DNA of 59,204 nt from Spirochaetales bacterium (GCA_030540405.1 JAUNWH010000010.1:1-59204), one strand, 5' to 3'. Shown: positions 51,453-59,204, counted from the stretch's first letter. Translations and numbers: made by a program. Notes: generated by a model from the letters alone, not told the origin.

Positions 51453-53047
51453 TGCAATACAATCCTTTCGCAGACATTTTCACCGTCCATTGCAGAACTT
51501 ACAATGCCGCCAGAATATCCGCTTCCTTCTCCAGCCGGAAAAAGATTTCGTAGTCCAATGCATTCAAAATTTTCCTTGCCACGCAGAATTCTTACAGGAG
51601 TGCTTGTGCGTGTTTCCGAAGCAATCAAAAGCGCGTCATTGCAAACAAATCCTTTCATCGACTTGTTGAATTCTACAAAAGCTTTTTCGAGGCGATTTAA
51701 AATTTGAGCAGGAAGCCATTTATCCAAACGGCTTGAAACAAGTCCAGGCGCATAGCTTGCAGGCGGAAGAGATTCACTTCCCTTGTGATTCAGAAAATCC
51801 ACAAGACGCTGAGCCGGAGCTTTTTGACCTTTTCCATTTTTGAAAGTTTCCTGTTCAATAAATTTTCTAAAAAGAAGCCCCGCAATTTTTTCAGTTCCAA
51901 TTGACTTTGCTTTTTCAACAAATTCATTTGGAATATCTTCCGGGCGAGTTTCTACAACAATTGCTGAATTGCTCCACTTGCTGTTGCGTCCGGCAGCAGA
52001 CATTCCATTCACGACAATTTCATTAGGACCAGTGCTGCTTGGAACAACAAAACCTCCCGGGCACATGCAAAAACTATAAACGCCACGTCCGTCAATTTGA
52101 GATGTCAGCCTGTATTCTGCCGCTCCAAGCTCATGATTTTTTTGTCCATGAAACTGAATTGAATCAATCAAGCTTCTTGGATGCTCAACACGAACTCCCA
52201 TTGCAAAAGTTTTTGCTTCAAGAGATTCCGGGGAAAGTTTTGCAAGCAAAGTGTAAATGCTGTCAGCAGAATGTCCTGTTGCAAGAAGAACTGCATCCGC
52301 AAAAATATTTTTTATTTCACCATGATTTTTTACAACAACGCCTTTTACAATTTTTTCACCACTGGACTTTTCCAAAATGAAATCAACGCATTCTGTGTCA
52401 AAAAGAAATTCGCCACCCTGTTGCAAAATAAAATTGCGAATGCTGTTTACAATTGCCGGAAGTTTGTCTGTGCCAATATGAGGATGAGCATCCGTAAGAA
52501 TTTTTTTGTTAGCACCAAAATGCGCAAAGATTTTTAAAATGCCATTTATGTTTCCGCGTTTATTGCTGCGTGTGTAAAGTTTTCCATCGCTGAAAGTTCC
52601 AGCTCCGCCTTCGCCAAAACAATAATTTGAATTTTTATCGACAATTCCAGTTGTGCTTATCATGGCAATGTCGCGTTTTCGCTTTGAAGTTTCGCTGCCA
52701 CGCTCAATGACAACAGGTCTGATTCCATGCTCCAAAAGTTTCAGCGCGCCAAAAAGCCCTGCAGGTCCAGAACCGATTATAGCGACAGTTTTTTTTTCAG
52801 TTGCAGTTTTCCAGTCAGGCAAAGAATTTTCATCGGCTGGTTTTTCTCCGATGTAAACTTTGTAGCGCAAAAAAAATTTGATATTTTTATGGCGAGCGTC
52901 AATCGATTTTTTTACAAATACAGTTGAAATGTCTTTTTCTTCAAAACTGATTCCTTGTTTTTTTAATGCAAGGCAGATTTCTTTTTGTATAAACTTTTCA
53001 TCTTTCTCTTTTTCAGGCTGAATAACAATGGAAACTTCTTTTATCAT
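51440..53047 (-). CDS. COG2509-type FAD-dependent oxidoreductase
   Basis: The protein has 535 residues. After a 95-residue N-terminal domain, the FAD-binding Rossmann motif VAIIGSGPAGLFGALKLLEHG begins near residue 88. NYCFGEGGAGTFSDGKLYTRS and a C-terminal LFPAGEGSGYSGGIVSSAMDG complete the FAD site. COG2509 proteins remain uncharacterised. It overlaps the ATP-grasp gene. No SD is seen, and TATAAA lies 8 bp before the ATG, though no convincing -35 is present. Confidence 0.88.
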   Translation of the reverse strand: MIKEVSIVIQPEKEKDEKFIQKEICLALKKQGISFEEKDISTVFVKKSIDARHKNIKFFLRYKVYIGEKPADENSLPDWKTATEKKTVAIIGSGPAGLFGALKLLEHGIRPVVIERGSETSKRKRDIAMISTTGIVDKNSNYCFGEGGAGTFSDGKLYTRSNKRGNINGILKIFAHFGANKKILTDAHPHIGTDKLPAIVNSIRNFILQQGGEFLFDTECVDFILEKSSGEKIVKGVVVKNHGEIKNIFADAVLLATGHSADSIYTLLAKLSPESLEAKTFAMGVRVEHPRSLIDSIQFHGQKNHELGAAEYRLTSQIDGRGVYSFCMCPGGFVVPSSTGPNEIVVNGMSAAGRNSKWSNSAIVVETRPEDIPNEFVEKAKSIGTEKIAGLLFRKFIEQETFKNGKGQKAPAQRLVDFLNHKGSESLPPASYAPGLVSSRLDKWLPAQILNRLEKAFVEFNKSMKGFVCNDALLIASETRTSTPVRILRGKENFECIGLRNLFPAGEGSGYSGGIVSSAMDGENVCERIVLQWSK

Positions 53048-53099
53048 GCAGACAGTTTATATAGAAAAGAAAGAGGAATCAACAGCCGCAAAAGCTCTC

Positions 53100-53112
53100 C
53101 GGGTCAAGCCCG
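53100..53112. repeat. REP-like palindrome core
   Basis: CGGG-TCAAG-CCCG, the core of the palindrome family seen at 3216 and 4856, lies beside the inverted-repeat element. Confidence 0.7.
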
Positions 53113-53122
53113 ATATTGACAG

Positions 53123-53337
53123 CAGGGCAAACGCATTATAAATAATTTAAATAAAGTTTGCGCGAAGGAACGGTTCCTGGGGCAAAAACACTCTGATTGT
53201 TGCGACCGCGTGAGCAGGCAATTCTATAGTTACTTTGCAACAATCAGCGTGTAGCGCATTATTGCGCGATTTTGAACCAGAAAACCGTGTCTGGGAGCCA
53301 GTTTTATGCTGAATACATTTATAATGCGTTTGCCCTG
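53123..53337. repeat. 215-bp element with 21-bp perfect terminal inverted repeats
   Basis: The termini at 53123-53143 and 53317-53337 are exact reverse complements (left end CAGGGCAAACGCATTATAAA). Inside are an 11-bp inverted repeat (53193-53203 with 53237-53247, CTGATTGTTGC) and a 6-bp hairpin AGGAAC-G-GTTCCT. A 14-bp match to the terminus recurs at 59151-59164. Frames read through the interior are short and shifted. It could be a non-autonomous mobile element, a structured RNA or a decayed gene fragment. The 53048-53544 region holds no credible gene. Confidence 0.8.
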
Positions 53338-53356
53338 ATAATGACAGTAAAGCATA

Positions 53357-53384
53357 TTGAAATTATCTGCAATTTTTTTATAAT
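53357..53384 (+). promoter_or_regulatory. Promoter of the thiamine operon
   Basis: TTGAAA (53357-53362), a 16-bp spacer and a perfect TATAAT (53379-53384) place the transcript start near 53391, at the first base of the TPP aptamer. Confidence 0.75.
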
Positions 53385-53387
53385 AGC

Positions 53388-53482
53388 TAATGCACGGGGA
53401 GCTTGCACAAAGCCTGCTGAGAGTAGGATGTATTCCTTGACCCGCAACCTGATTTGGATAATGCCAACGTAGGGACTTGCTT
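53388..53482 (+). promoter_or_regulatory. TPP (THI-box) riboswitch
   Basis: The conserved blocks occur in order: CACGGGGAGC, CTGCTGAGAGTAGG, TTGACCCGCAACCTGAT, TTGGATAATGCCAACGTAGGGA. It controls thiM-thiE-thiD-cytX. The downstream hairpin at 53492-53539 is the likely expression platform. Confidence 0.95.
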
Positions 53483-53491
53483 AAAAACAAA

Positions 53492-53539
53492 CCTCTTTAA
53501 ATTCAGCTTGGAATTATTCAAATAAAATTTTTAAAGAGG
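53492..53539 (+). promoter_or_regulatory. Hairpin sequestering the thiM Shine-Dalgarno
   Basis: CCTCTTTAAA (53492-53501) pairs perfectly with TTTAAAGAGG (53530-53539). The 3' arm is the thiM SD, 5 bp before the ATG, and no T run follows. Control at translation initiation is therefore likely. Confidence 0.75.
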
Positions 53540-53544
53540 CCGAT

Positions 53545-54363
53545 ATGTTTAAAGAATGTCTTGATTCAGTAAGAGAAAATTCTCCGCTCATCCACAACAT
53601 CACAAATTATGTAACAGTCAACGATGTTGCAAACGCAATTCTCGCAGTGGGCGCAAGTCCGATTATGGCAGATGAAAAAAAGGAAGCCACGGAAATCACT
53701 TCAATTTGCAACGGTCTGAACATAAACATTGGAACGCTTAACCGCAACACAATAAGAGCCATGTTTATAGCCGGAAAAAAAGCACAGAGCCTGAACCATA
53801 AAATTTTATTAGATCCAGTCGGAGCCGGAGCAAGCACTCTTAGAACAAAAACTGCACTTTCACTTATAAGCAAAATTAAATTTGATGTAATCCGCGGAAA
53901 TATTTCAGAAATAAAAACTCTTGCAACAGGAAGCGGAAAGACAAAAGGCGTGGACGCAAACATTGAAGATGCAGTTTCAGAAAACAACCTTGAAGCCGCA
54001 GTTGCATTTGCAAAACATTTCGCGGAAAAACAAAACTGCGTTGTTGCAATCACAGGCGCAATCGATTTAGTTTCAGACGGAAAAAAATGTTACGTCATAA
54101 GAAACGGCAAACCGCAGATGGGACGCATAACGGGAACTGGCTGCCAGTTAAGCGGAATTATGACAGCTTTTATCTGCACAGGAAAAGACACGCTTGAATC
54201 TAGCGCGGCGGCAGTTTGCGCAATGGGACTTGCCGGAGAAATCGCATGGCAAAAAATGCAGGAAGGCGACGGAAATTCAACTTACAGAAACAGAATCATA
54301 GACGCACTTTTCAACATGACTGGCACAGAACTTGAAGCAGGCGCAAAATATGAAATCCGTTGA
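53545..54363 (+). CDS. thiM: Hydroxyethylthiazole kinase
   Basis: ThiM (272 residues) phosphorylates salvaged thiazole alcohol. SPLIHNITNYVTVNDVANAILAVGASPIM is the family signature, DPVGAGASTLR and GNISEI are conserved, and the anion-hole GTGCQLSG near residue 195 carries the catalytic Cys. AAAGAGG is the SD, held in a hairpin. Its end overlaps thiE by 14 bp. It is the first gene of the TPP-controlled operon. Confidence 0.96.
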   Translation: MFKECLDSVRENSPLIHNITNYVTVNDVANAILAVGASPIMADEKKEATEITSICNGLNINIGTLNRNTIRAMFIAGKKAQSLNHKILLDPVGAGASTLRTKTALSLISKIKFDVIRGNISEIKTLATGSGKTKGVDANIEDAVSENNLEAAVAFAKHFAEKQNCVVAITGAIDLVSDGKKCYVIRNGKPQMGRITGTGCQLSGIMTAFICTGKDTLESSAAAVCAMGLAGEIAWQKMQEGDGNSTYRNRIIDALFNMTGTELEAGAKYEIR

Positions 54364-55018
54364 ACTAAAAACTTCCCTTTTGCTTTATGCCGTTACAGAC
54401 AGAGCATGGCTTGGAAAAAATTTCTGTTGCGAAACTTTAAGCGATGCGGTTTTGCAGGCAATTGAAGGCGGCGCAACTTTGATTCAACTTAGGGAAAAAG
54501 AACTTTCAGAAAAAGAATTTTTAGAAGAAGCCTTCAGCATAAAAAGAATTTGCAGCTCAAAAAAAATTCCTTTAATCATAAACGACAATGTAAAAATTGC
54601 AAAAGAAACAGACGCCTGCGGAGTTCACATCGGACAAAGCGACATGGAATTAATTGAAGCAAGAAAAATTTTGGGCGCGGATAAAATCATCGGCGTTTCG
54701 TGCCAGACGGTTGAGCAGGCTTTGCAAGCTGAAAAAAACGGAGCTGACTATCTTGGAGTTGGAGCAATTTTTTCAACATCCACAAAAACGGACGCGGACA
54801 ATGTTTCAATTTCAACTTTAAAGGAAATTTGCAGCGCTGTAAAAATTCCTGTTGTCGCAATCGGAGGAATTTCTTTGCAAAACATGAGCCAGCTTAAAGG
54901 CAGCGGAATTGCAGGAGTTTCAGTTATAAGCGCAATTTTCGCACAGCAAAATATACGGAGCGCAACAAAAGAACTCAAGTCTTCCGCAGAAAAACTTTTT
55001 CTGTCATTTTCGGGCTAA
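54350..55018 (+). CDS. thiE: Thiamine-phosphate synthase
   Basis: ThiE (222 residues) joins HMP-PP and thiazole phosphate. YAVTDRAWLGKN, GGATLIQLREKEL, GVHIGQSDM and GAIFSTSTKTDA are the expected motifs. It starts inside the thiM 3' end (ATG 54350), with AGCAGG upstream. The last codons, which read Ser-Phe-Ser-Gly and stop, lie in GTCATTTTCGGGCT, a fragment of the REP-like repeat that occurs again 12 bp further on. The native C-terminus may have been altered by that repeat. Confidence 0.95.
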   Translation: MKSVELKTSLLLYAVTDRAWLGKNFCCETLSDAVLQAIEGGATLIQLREKELSEKEFLEEAFSIKRICSSKKIPLIINDNVKIAKETDACGVHIGQSDMELIEARKILGADKIIGVSCQTVEQALQAEKNGADYLGVGAIFSTSTKTDADNVSISTLKEICSAVKIPVVAIGGISLQNMSQLKGSGIAGVSVISAIFAQQNIRSATKELKSSAEKLFLSFSG

Positions 55019-55031
55019 AAGGTTTGTCATT

Positions 55032-55049
55032 TTCGGGCTTGACCCGGAA
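55032..55049. repeat. REP-like palindrome after thiE
   Basis: TTCGGGCTTGACCCGGAA-like palindrome, opposite orientation to the 3216 copy, preceded by a partial copy at 55005-55018 inside thiE. The rest of 55019-55218 shows no gene and no second riboswitch. Confidence 0.7.
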
Positions 55050-55218
55050 ATCTGTATCAAAAGATTACTAACCGAGTTTGCTATGCAAACATCGCAGTAT
55101 CAAGTACGACAATGACATTAAATTATAAAACTCGAATTTCAAAAACAAAGCGACAACTGGGAGCACCACTTTTGCCGCTATAAAAAATAATGATTGTTTT
55201 CAAACCATGGAGGTAAAA

Positions 55219-56010
55219 ATGAAAACTGCATTAACAATCGCTGGATCTGATTCTAGCGGAGGCGCCGGAATTCAAGCAGACATCAAGACAATGACAGCGA
55301 ACGGAGTTTACGCAATGAGCGCTGTTACTGCCCTGACTGCCCAAAACACAACTGGCGTAAAATCAATTTTGGAGTCCACACCAGAATTTCTAAAAGACCA
55401 GCTGGACTGCGTGTTCACGGACATTTTTCCGGACGCTGTAAAAACCGGAATGGTTTCTTCTGTGCCGCTCATCAAAGTGATTGCGGACCACCTGAAATTC
55501 TACAACGCAAAAAACATCGTCATTGACCCGGTCATGGTTTCAACAAGCGGATTCAAATTGATTTCCGACGACGCTGTAAAAACATTATGCGATGAGCTTT
55601 TTCCGCTGGCAACAGTAATCACTCCGAATATCCCGGAAGCTGAAATTCTTTGCGGCAAAAAAATTTCTTCAGAAGAACAAATGGAAGAAGCCGCAAAATC
55701 AATCAGTGAAAAATTCAATGTTGCAGTTCTATTGAAAGGCGGACACAACTTAAACGACGCAAACGACTTGCTTTTTCAGAACGGAAAAATAAAATGGTTT
55801 AATGGAAAAAAAATAAACAACAGCAACACGCACGGAACAGGCTGCACACTTTCAAGCGCAATCGCTTCAAATCTTGCAAAAGGAAAAACTCTTGAGCTTT
55901 CAGTTGAAAAAGCAAAAGACTACATTTCAGGCTGTCTTGGAGCAATGCTAGACCTTGGCAAAGGAAGCGGTCCAATGAATCACGCATTCAGAATAAACGG
56001 AGAATACTAA
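55219..56010 (+). CDS. thiD: Hydroxymethylpyrimidine/phosphomethylpyrimidine kinase
   Basis: ThiD (263 residues) phosphorylates HMP and HMP-P. It begins KTALTIAGSDSSGGAGIQAD, the family signature; DPVMVSTSG and HGTGCTLSSAIASNLAKG follow. ATG 55219 is preceded by GGAGG at 55208, so the in-frame ATG at 55207 is not the start. It is separated from thiE by 200 bp that hold a REP-like element. CytX begins 2 bp after its stop. Confidence 0.96.
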   Translation: MKTALTIAGSDSSGGAGIQADIKTMTANGVYAMSAVTALTAQNTTGVKSILESTPEFLKDQLDCVFTDIFPDAVKTGMVSSVPLIKVIADHLKFYNAKNIVIDPVMVSTSGFKLISDDAVKTLCDELFPLATVITPNIPEAEILCGKKISSEEQMEEAAKSISEKFNVAVLLKGGHNLNDANDLLFQNGKIKWFNGKKINNSNTHGTGCTLSSAIASNLAKGKTLELSVEKAKDYISGCLGAMLDLGKGSGPMNHAFRINGEY

Positions 56011-56012
56011 AA

Positions 56013-57188
56013 ATGAATATAAAGTCAAAAGAAGTAAACATGGCGCTTATTTGGTTTGGTGCCGGAGTTTCAATCGCTGAAATTATAACAGGAACATATT
56101 TTGCGCCATTGGGATTTTCAAAAGGAATACTTGCAATTTTGGCGGGACACATCATCGGATGCGCGCTTTTGTTTCTTGCCGGAAGCATAGGCTCGTTTTC
56201 AAAAAGAAGCTCAATGGAAACAACAAAGGGAAGCTTTGGAATTCTTGGAAGCAAATTTTTCGCGTTGCTGAATATACTTCAGCTTACAGGCTGGACTGGA
56301 ATTATGATTTACGACGGCGCGCTTTCTATAAACGGAATTTTTAAAAACGGAGCGTGGCTCTGGGCAATCGTAATCGGACTTTTAATAGCCGCCTGGATTT
56401 TGATTGGAATAAAAAATGTAAGCAAGCTGAACGTCGCATCCTTGTCTGCCCTTTTTATTCTTACACTCGTTTTGTGCAAAATAATTTTTTTCAACGGAGA
56501 CAATTCAGTTGTAAGCTCCACTCAAGAAGAAGCGATGAGTTTTGGAGCGGCAGTAGAACTTGCGGCAGCAATGCCGTTGTCATGGCTTCCGTTAATCAGC
56601 GACTACACAAAAGAAAGCAACAAGCCTGTCATGTCCTCGCTTTTGAGCAGTCTTGTCTACGGAGCAACCAGCTGCTGGATGTACCTGATTGGAATGGGTG
56701 CGGCAATCTTCACTTCGGAAACAGACATTTCACTCATTCTCTTAAAGTCAGGACTTGGCTGGGCGGCTCTTGTAATCGTGATTCTTTCAACTGTAACAAC
56801 AACTTTCCTTGACGCGTTCTCGGCTGGAATTTCTTTTGAAACAATTTCTTCAAAGCCAAGCGGAAAGACTGTCGCGCTGATTGTAACTGCACTAGGCACA
56901 ATAGGAGCAGTCTTTCTTCCGATGGACAACATCACGGACTTTTTGTACTTAATCGGCTCGGTCTTTGCCCCGATGATTTCAATTCAAATTGCAGATTTCT
57001 TTGTCCTGAAGAATGACAGTTCAGCAAAAAGCATTGACCTGCAAAAAGCCGTAATCTGGATTCTAGGATTCGCGCTTTACAGAATTTCATTAAGCTGGAA
57101 TTTCATCCTCGGAAACACACTACCTGTAATGCTCATAATTTTTGCCGTAACAGTCGCCGCCCAAAAAATTCTAGGCAAGAAAAAATAA
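56013..57188 (+). CDS. cytX: CytX-type NCS1 permease, probable thiamine-precursor transporter
   Basis: The protein has 391 residues and about twelve membrane segments. SIAEIITGTYFAPLGFSKGILAILAGHIIG and MPLSWLPLISDYT match the NCS1 nucleobase:cation family. The CytX subgroup is associated with TPP riboswitches and is proposed to import hydroxymethylpyrimidine. Its place behind thiD, 2 bp after the stop, supports that role. It is the last gene of the TPP-controlled operon. Confidence 0.9.
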   Translation: MNIKSKEVNMALIWFGAGVSIAEIITGTYFAPLGFSKGILAILAGHIIGCALLFLAGSIGSFSKRSSMETTKGSFGILGSKFFALLNILQLTGWTGIMIYDGALSINGIFKNGAWLWAIVIGLLIAAWILIGIKNVSKLNVASLSALFILTLVLCKIIFFNGDNSVVSSTQEEAMSFGAAVELAAAMPLSWLPLISDYTKESNKPVMSSLLSSLVYGATSCWMYLIGMGAAIFTSETDISLILLKSGLGWAALVIVILSTVTTTFLDAFSAGISFETISSKPSGKTVALIVTALGTIGAVFLPMDNITDFLYLIGSVFAPMISIQIADFFVLKNDSSAKSIDLQKAVIWILGFALYRISLSWNFILGNTLPVMLIIFAVTVAAQKILGKKK

Positions 57189-57420
57189 CACAAACTGAAA
57201 GTATGTAATTTCCACAAACGTTAAAATAACGCAATAGGAAATTACGTGCTTTCTTCAAACGTTAAAATAACACAAGCTGAAATCATGTACTTTATACAAA
57301 CGTTATAATGACGCAACCAAAAATTGCGCACTTTCTTCAAACATTAAAACAACGCAAGCTGAAATCACGTACTTTCCGCAAACGTTAAAATAACACAAGC
57401 AAAGCAATGCACAAGACGCA
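57187..57420. repeat. 41-bp tandem repeat array upstream of ilvC
   Basis: Five complete units start at 57187, 57228, 57269, 57310 and 57351, each exactly 41 bp, and a partial sixth begins at 57392. Shared words are AAC(A/G)CAAGC at the start, GAAATCA(C/T)GTACTTTC in the middle and AAACGTTAAAAT at the end. The middle word has GAAA/TTTC arms around a near-palindromic ACGT; AACGTT is also palindromic. No gene lies in 57189-57513. Confidence 0.9.
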
Positions 57421-57443
57421 ACACAAACTTGCTAATATTGCAC

Positions 57444-57472
57444 TTTACGCATTTTATATTCAGTGTTAAAAT
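57444..57472 (+). promoter_or_regulatory. Predicted ilvC promoter
   Basis: TTTACG (57444-57449), a 17-bp spacer and TAAAAT (57467-57472) lie between the 41-bp repeats and the ilvC SD (AGGAGAC). Confidence 0.5.
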
Positions 57473-57513
57473 CAAGTCATTATCTTAATTTAGACTTTTT
57501 ACAGGAGACTTTT

Positions 57514-58992
57514 ATGGGAAACAACTATTTCAATTCAATTCCGTGGCGCGAGGCCCGTCTGCAGCTCGGTCACTGCCGCTCAATGGCAAAAGAAGAATTC
57601 GCTGACGGAGTAAACGCTCTCAAAGGCAAAAAAATCGTAATCGTTGGATGCGGCGCTCAGGGCTTGAACCAGGGTTTGTGCTTGCGCGACTCAGGTCTTG
57701 ATGTTTCTTACGCTCTCCGCGAGTCTGCAATCGCCGAAAAACGCCAGTCTTGGAAAAACGCGACAGAAAACGGCTTCAAAGTTGGAACTTACGACGAATT
57801 GATTCCTACTGCCGACCTTGTCGGAAACCTTACTCCGGACAAGCAGCATACAGCCGTTATCACAGAAGTTATGAAGAGAATGAAGAAAGGCTCGGCTCTG
57901 TGGTACTCACACGGATTCAACATGATTGAAGAGGGAATGCAGATTCGTCCGGACATCACAGTTGTAATGTGCGCTCCAAAAGGACCGGGAACAGAAGTAT
58001 GGCACGAATTCCAGAGAGGATTCGGTGTTCCTGACCTTATCGCCGTTCACCCTGTAAACGATCCTGAAAAAAAAGGCTGGGCTTATGCAAAGGCCTTGGC
58101 TGTAGGAATGGGCGGAAGCAAGGCAGGTGTTCTTGAATCTTCTTTCGTTGCAGAAGTAAAATCTGACCTTATGGGCGAGCAGACAATTTTGTGCGGAATG
58201 CTTCAGGCCGGAACAATCGTCTGCTTTGACAAGATGGTAAGCGAGGGAATCGCTCCAGAATACGCGACAAAACTTTTGATGCACGGCTGGAACGTAATTT
58301 CTGAGGCTCTCAAATGGGGCGGAATCACAAACATGATGGACCGTCTTTCTAACCCTGCAAAAATCCGCGCTAACGAGCTTTCAAAGGAAATCAAGAAACT
58401 TTTGACACCGCTCTACCAGAAGCACATGGACGACATCATCAGCGGAAAATTCTCTAGCACAATGATGCAGGACTGGGCAAACAAAGACCACGACTTGCTC
58501 ACCTGGCGCGAAGAGACTGGAAAACTTGCGTTCGAGTCAACTCCAGAGTCAAAAGAAGAAATCACAGAGCAGGAATATTTCGACAAGGGAATCTTGCTTG
58601 TTGCAATGGTAAAAGCCGGCTGCGAGCTTGCGTTCGAGACAATGGTTGACGCGGGAATCAAGCCTGAGTCAGCTTACTACGAGTCGCTCCACGAAGTTCC
58701 GCTCATCGCAAACCTGATTGACCGCAAGCGTCTCTACGAGATGAACCGCGTAATTTCAGACACAGCGGAATACGGATGCTACCTGTTCAGCCGCGTTGCA
58801 GCTCCGATGATGGCGAAAGACCTTATGCCGAAACTCCACACAGACGTTATCGGAAAAGGACTTGACCTCAAGGACACAAGCGTGAACAACACTCAGCTCG
58901 TCGAAGTGAACGCAGAAATCCGCAACCACCCAATCGAAGTTGTCGGAAGAAAGCTGCGTGCTTATATGACTGCAATGAAAGCAGTAATTTAA
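57514..58992 (+). CDS. ilvC: Ketol-acid reductoisomerase, class II
   Basis: IlvC (492 residues) carries out the second step of valine and isoleucine synthesis with NADPH. The length and the C-terminal second domain match the long, E. coli-like class II enzyme. The nucleotide-binding motif is [15 protein letters not shown], and the metal-binding and substrate residues lie in the helical half ([27 protein letters not shown]). AGGAGAC precedes ATG 57514. Third positions are richer in G and C than in the surrounding genes. It completes a branched-chain amino-acid set with cimA and leuB. A 41-bp repeat array lies upstream. Confidence 0.96.
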   Translation: MGNNYFNSIPWREARLQLGHCRSMAKEEFADGVNALKGKKIVIVGCGAQGLNQGLCLRDSGLDVSYALRESAIAEKRQSWKNATENGFKVGTYDELIPTADLVGNLTPDKQHTAVITEVMKRMKKGSALWYSHGFNMIEEGMQIRPDITVVMCAPKGPGTEVWHEFQRGFGVPDLIAVHPVNDPEKKGWAYAKALAVGMGGSKAGVLESSFVAEVKSDLMGEQTILCGMLQAGTIVCFDKMVSEGIAPEYATKLLMHGWNVISEALKWGGITNMMDRLSNPAKIRANELSKEIKKLLTPLYQKHMDDIISGKFSSTMMQDWANKDHDLLTWREETGKLAFESTPESKEEITEQEYFDKGILLVAMVKAGCELAFETMVDAGIKPESAYYESLHEVPLIANLIDRKRLYEMNRVISDTAEYGCYLFSRVAAPMMAKDLMPKLHTDVIGKGLDLKDTSVNNTQLVEVNAEIRNHPIEVVGRKLRAYMTAMKAVI

Positions 58993-59038
58993 TCATAGAT
59001 TAAATTACTGTGTCTAGTTTCAGTAAAACTGAAACTAG
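58982..59038 (+). other. Two consecutive perfect hairpins at the ilvC 3' end
   Basis: A 12-bp stem with a 5-nt loop (58982-59010) overlaps the ilvC stop codon. A 10-bp stem (CTAGTTTCAG with CTGAAACTAG, 59014-59038) follows. No T run follows either, so they look like RNA stabilisers or a regulatory structure. Confidence 0.7.
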
Positions 59039-59068
59039 CGGTTGTGTGATTTTATTATAAAACAGGCA

Positions 59069-59116
59069 GGCACGGGTCAAAAAATGAAAGTTCCAAAAGA
59101 GTTTTCCGCCCGTGCC
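59069..59116. repeat. 8-bp perfect inverted repeat
   Basis: GGCACGGG and CCCGTGCC (59069-59076, 59109-59116) flank 32 bp of AT-rich sequence. No open frame is credible between ilvC and the window end. Confidence 0.6.
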
Positions 59117-59150
59117 GTATGACAGCAATGAAGCAATTTATTATAAAACT

Positions 59151-59173
59151 CAGGGCAAACGCATGTAAAAATT
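59151..59173. repeat. Second copy of the 53123 element terminus
   Basis: CAGGGCAAACGCAT at 59151-59164 matches the first 14 bp of the inverted-repeat terminus at 53123. The rest of the copy, if any, is not seen; this end faces the right edge. Confidence 0.65.
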
Positions 59174-59204
59174 TTTTGTTTTAAATCTCTAAACAGCTAT
59201 TTAA

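Noticed and set aside
53230..53490. Minus-strand open frame covering the TPP riboswitch region
   Set aside because: It runs antisense through a clear TPP aptamer and a structured inverted-repeat element, with no SD and no protein-like pattern.
55140..55206. Possible second TPP riboswitch before thiD (GACAACTGGGAGCACC)
   Set aside because: The CTGAGA and AACCTGAT blocks of the THI box are missing; the sequence only loosely resembles the 5' part.
57187..57420. CRISPR array
   Set aside because: The 41-bp units are directly adjacent, without unique spacers, and no cas genes are present, so it is a tandem repeat.

Overview
The window looks like ordinary chromosome of a low-GC spirochaete, most likely a gut- or rumen-type Treponema. 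This is inferred from protein content: a class II PurE, a ThrH-type phosphatase, COG2509 and COG1313 proteins, a FadL-type outer-membrane barrel, a CytX-type thiamine-precursor permease and AT-rich third positions. No taxonomic search could be run. I see no insertion sequence, prophage, CRISPR array or rRNA. Most start codons were moved inward from the longest open frame, to where a Shine-Dalgarno (SD) sequence or a conserved N-terminus points.

Layout. 1-3203: an AAA ATPase behind a 19-bp perfect hairpin, an orphan LuxR-like protein, a small OB-fold-like protein and a barrel-like exported protein. 3204-5460: purF and purE, with REP-like palindromes and short tandem arrays after purF and between the two genes. 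5508-13000: a large TPR protein, an exported LamG/fibronectin protein divergent from uvrC by 3 bp, and a FadL barrel. 13170-20312: EamA permease, glgP and glgX (glycogen breakdown), and a small-membrane-protein/ECF-sigma/anti-sigma module. 20423-22020: a glycine-riboswitch-controlled Na+/amino-acid symporter. 22094-25887: Fe(II) uptake (two feoA, feoB, two small membrane proteins) and bacteriohemerythrin. 25925-33320: lysA, hybrid histidine kinase, leuB, cimA and thrH. 33479-39262: fhs, an rRNA pseudouridine synthase, a coiled-coil membrane protein and a class III cyclase. 39345-45192: murJ, an M24 peptidase, a Gx/EcfT-like membrane fusion and mnmG. 45460-53047: an FTR-like protein with thioredoxin, a GH3 hexosaminidase, tRNA-Cys, Nudix, a radical-SAM protein, and an ATP-grasp/FAD-dehydrogenase pair. 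53120-57188: an inverted-repeat element, then a TPP riboswitch and thiM-thiE-thiD-cytX. 57189-59204: 41-bp tandem repeats, ilvC and hairpins.

Genes that act together: CimA, LeuB and IlvC make isoleucine/valine precursors (citramalate route). ThiM, ThiE, ThiD and CytX salvage thiamine; no de novo thiamine gene is present here. GlgX and GlgP degrade glycogen, and the glgP promoter carries a LacI-type palindrome. FeoA, FeoA2, FeoB and two small membrane proteins import Fe(II). The FTR-like protein and thioredoxin form a redox pair.

The less expected signals are regulatory. About nine genes lack an SD and have a -10-like hexamer only 5-9 bp before the start codon, which suggests leaderless mRNAs. 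Two different ~41-bp repeat arrays sit beside branched-chain amino-acid genes. An element with 21-bp perfect inverted termini precedes the TPP riboswitch. A REP-like palindrome family recurs at five places, and a fragment of it appears to encode the C-terminus of ThiE.
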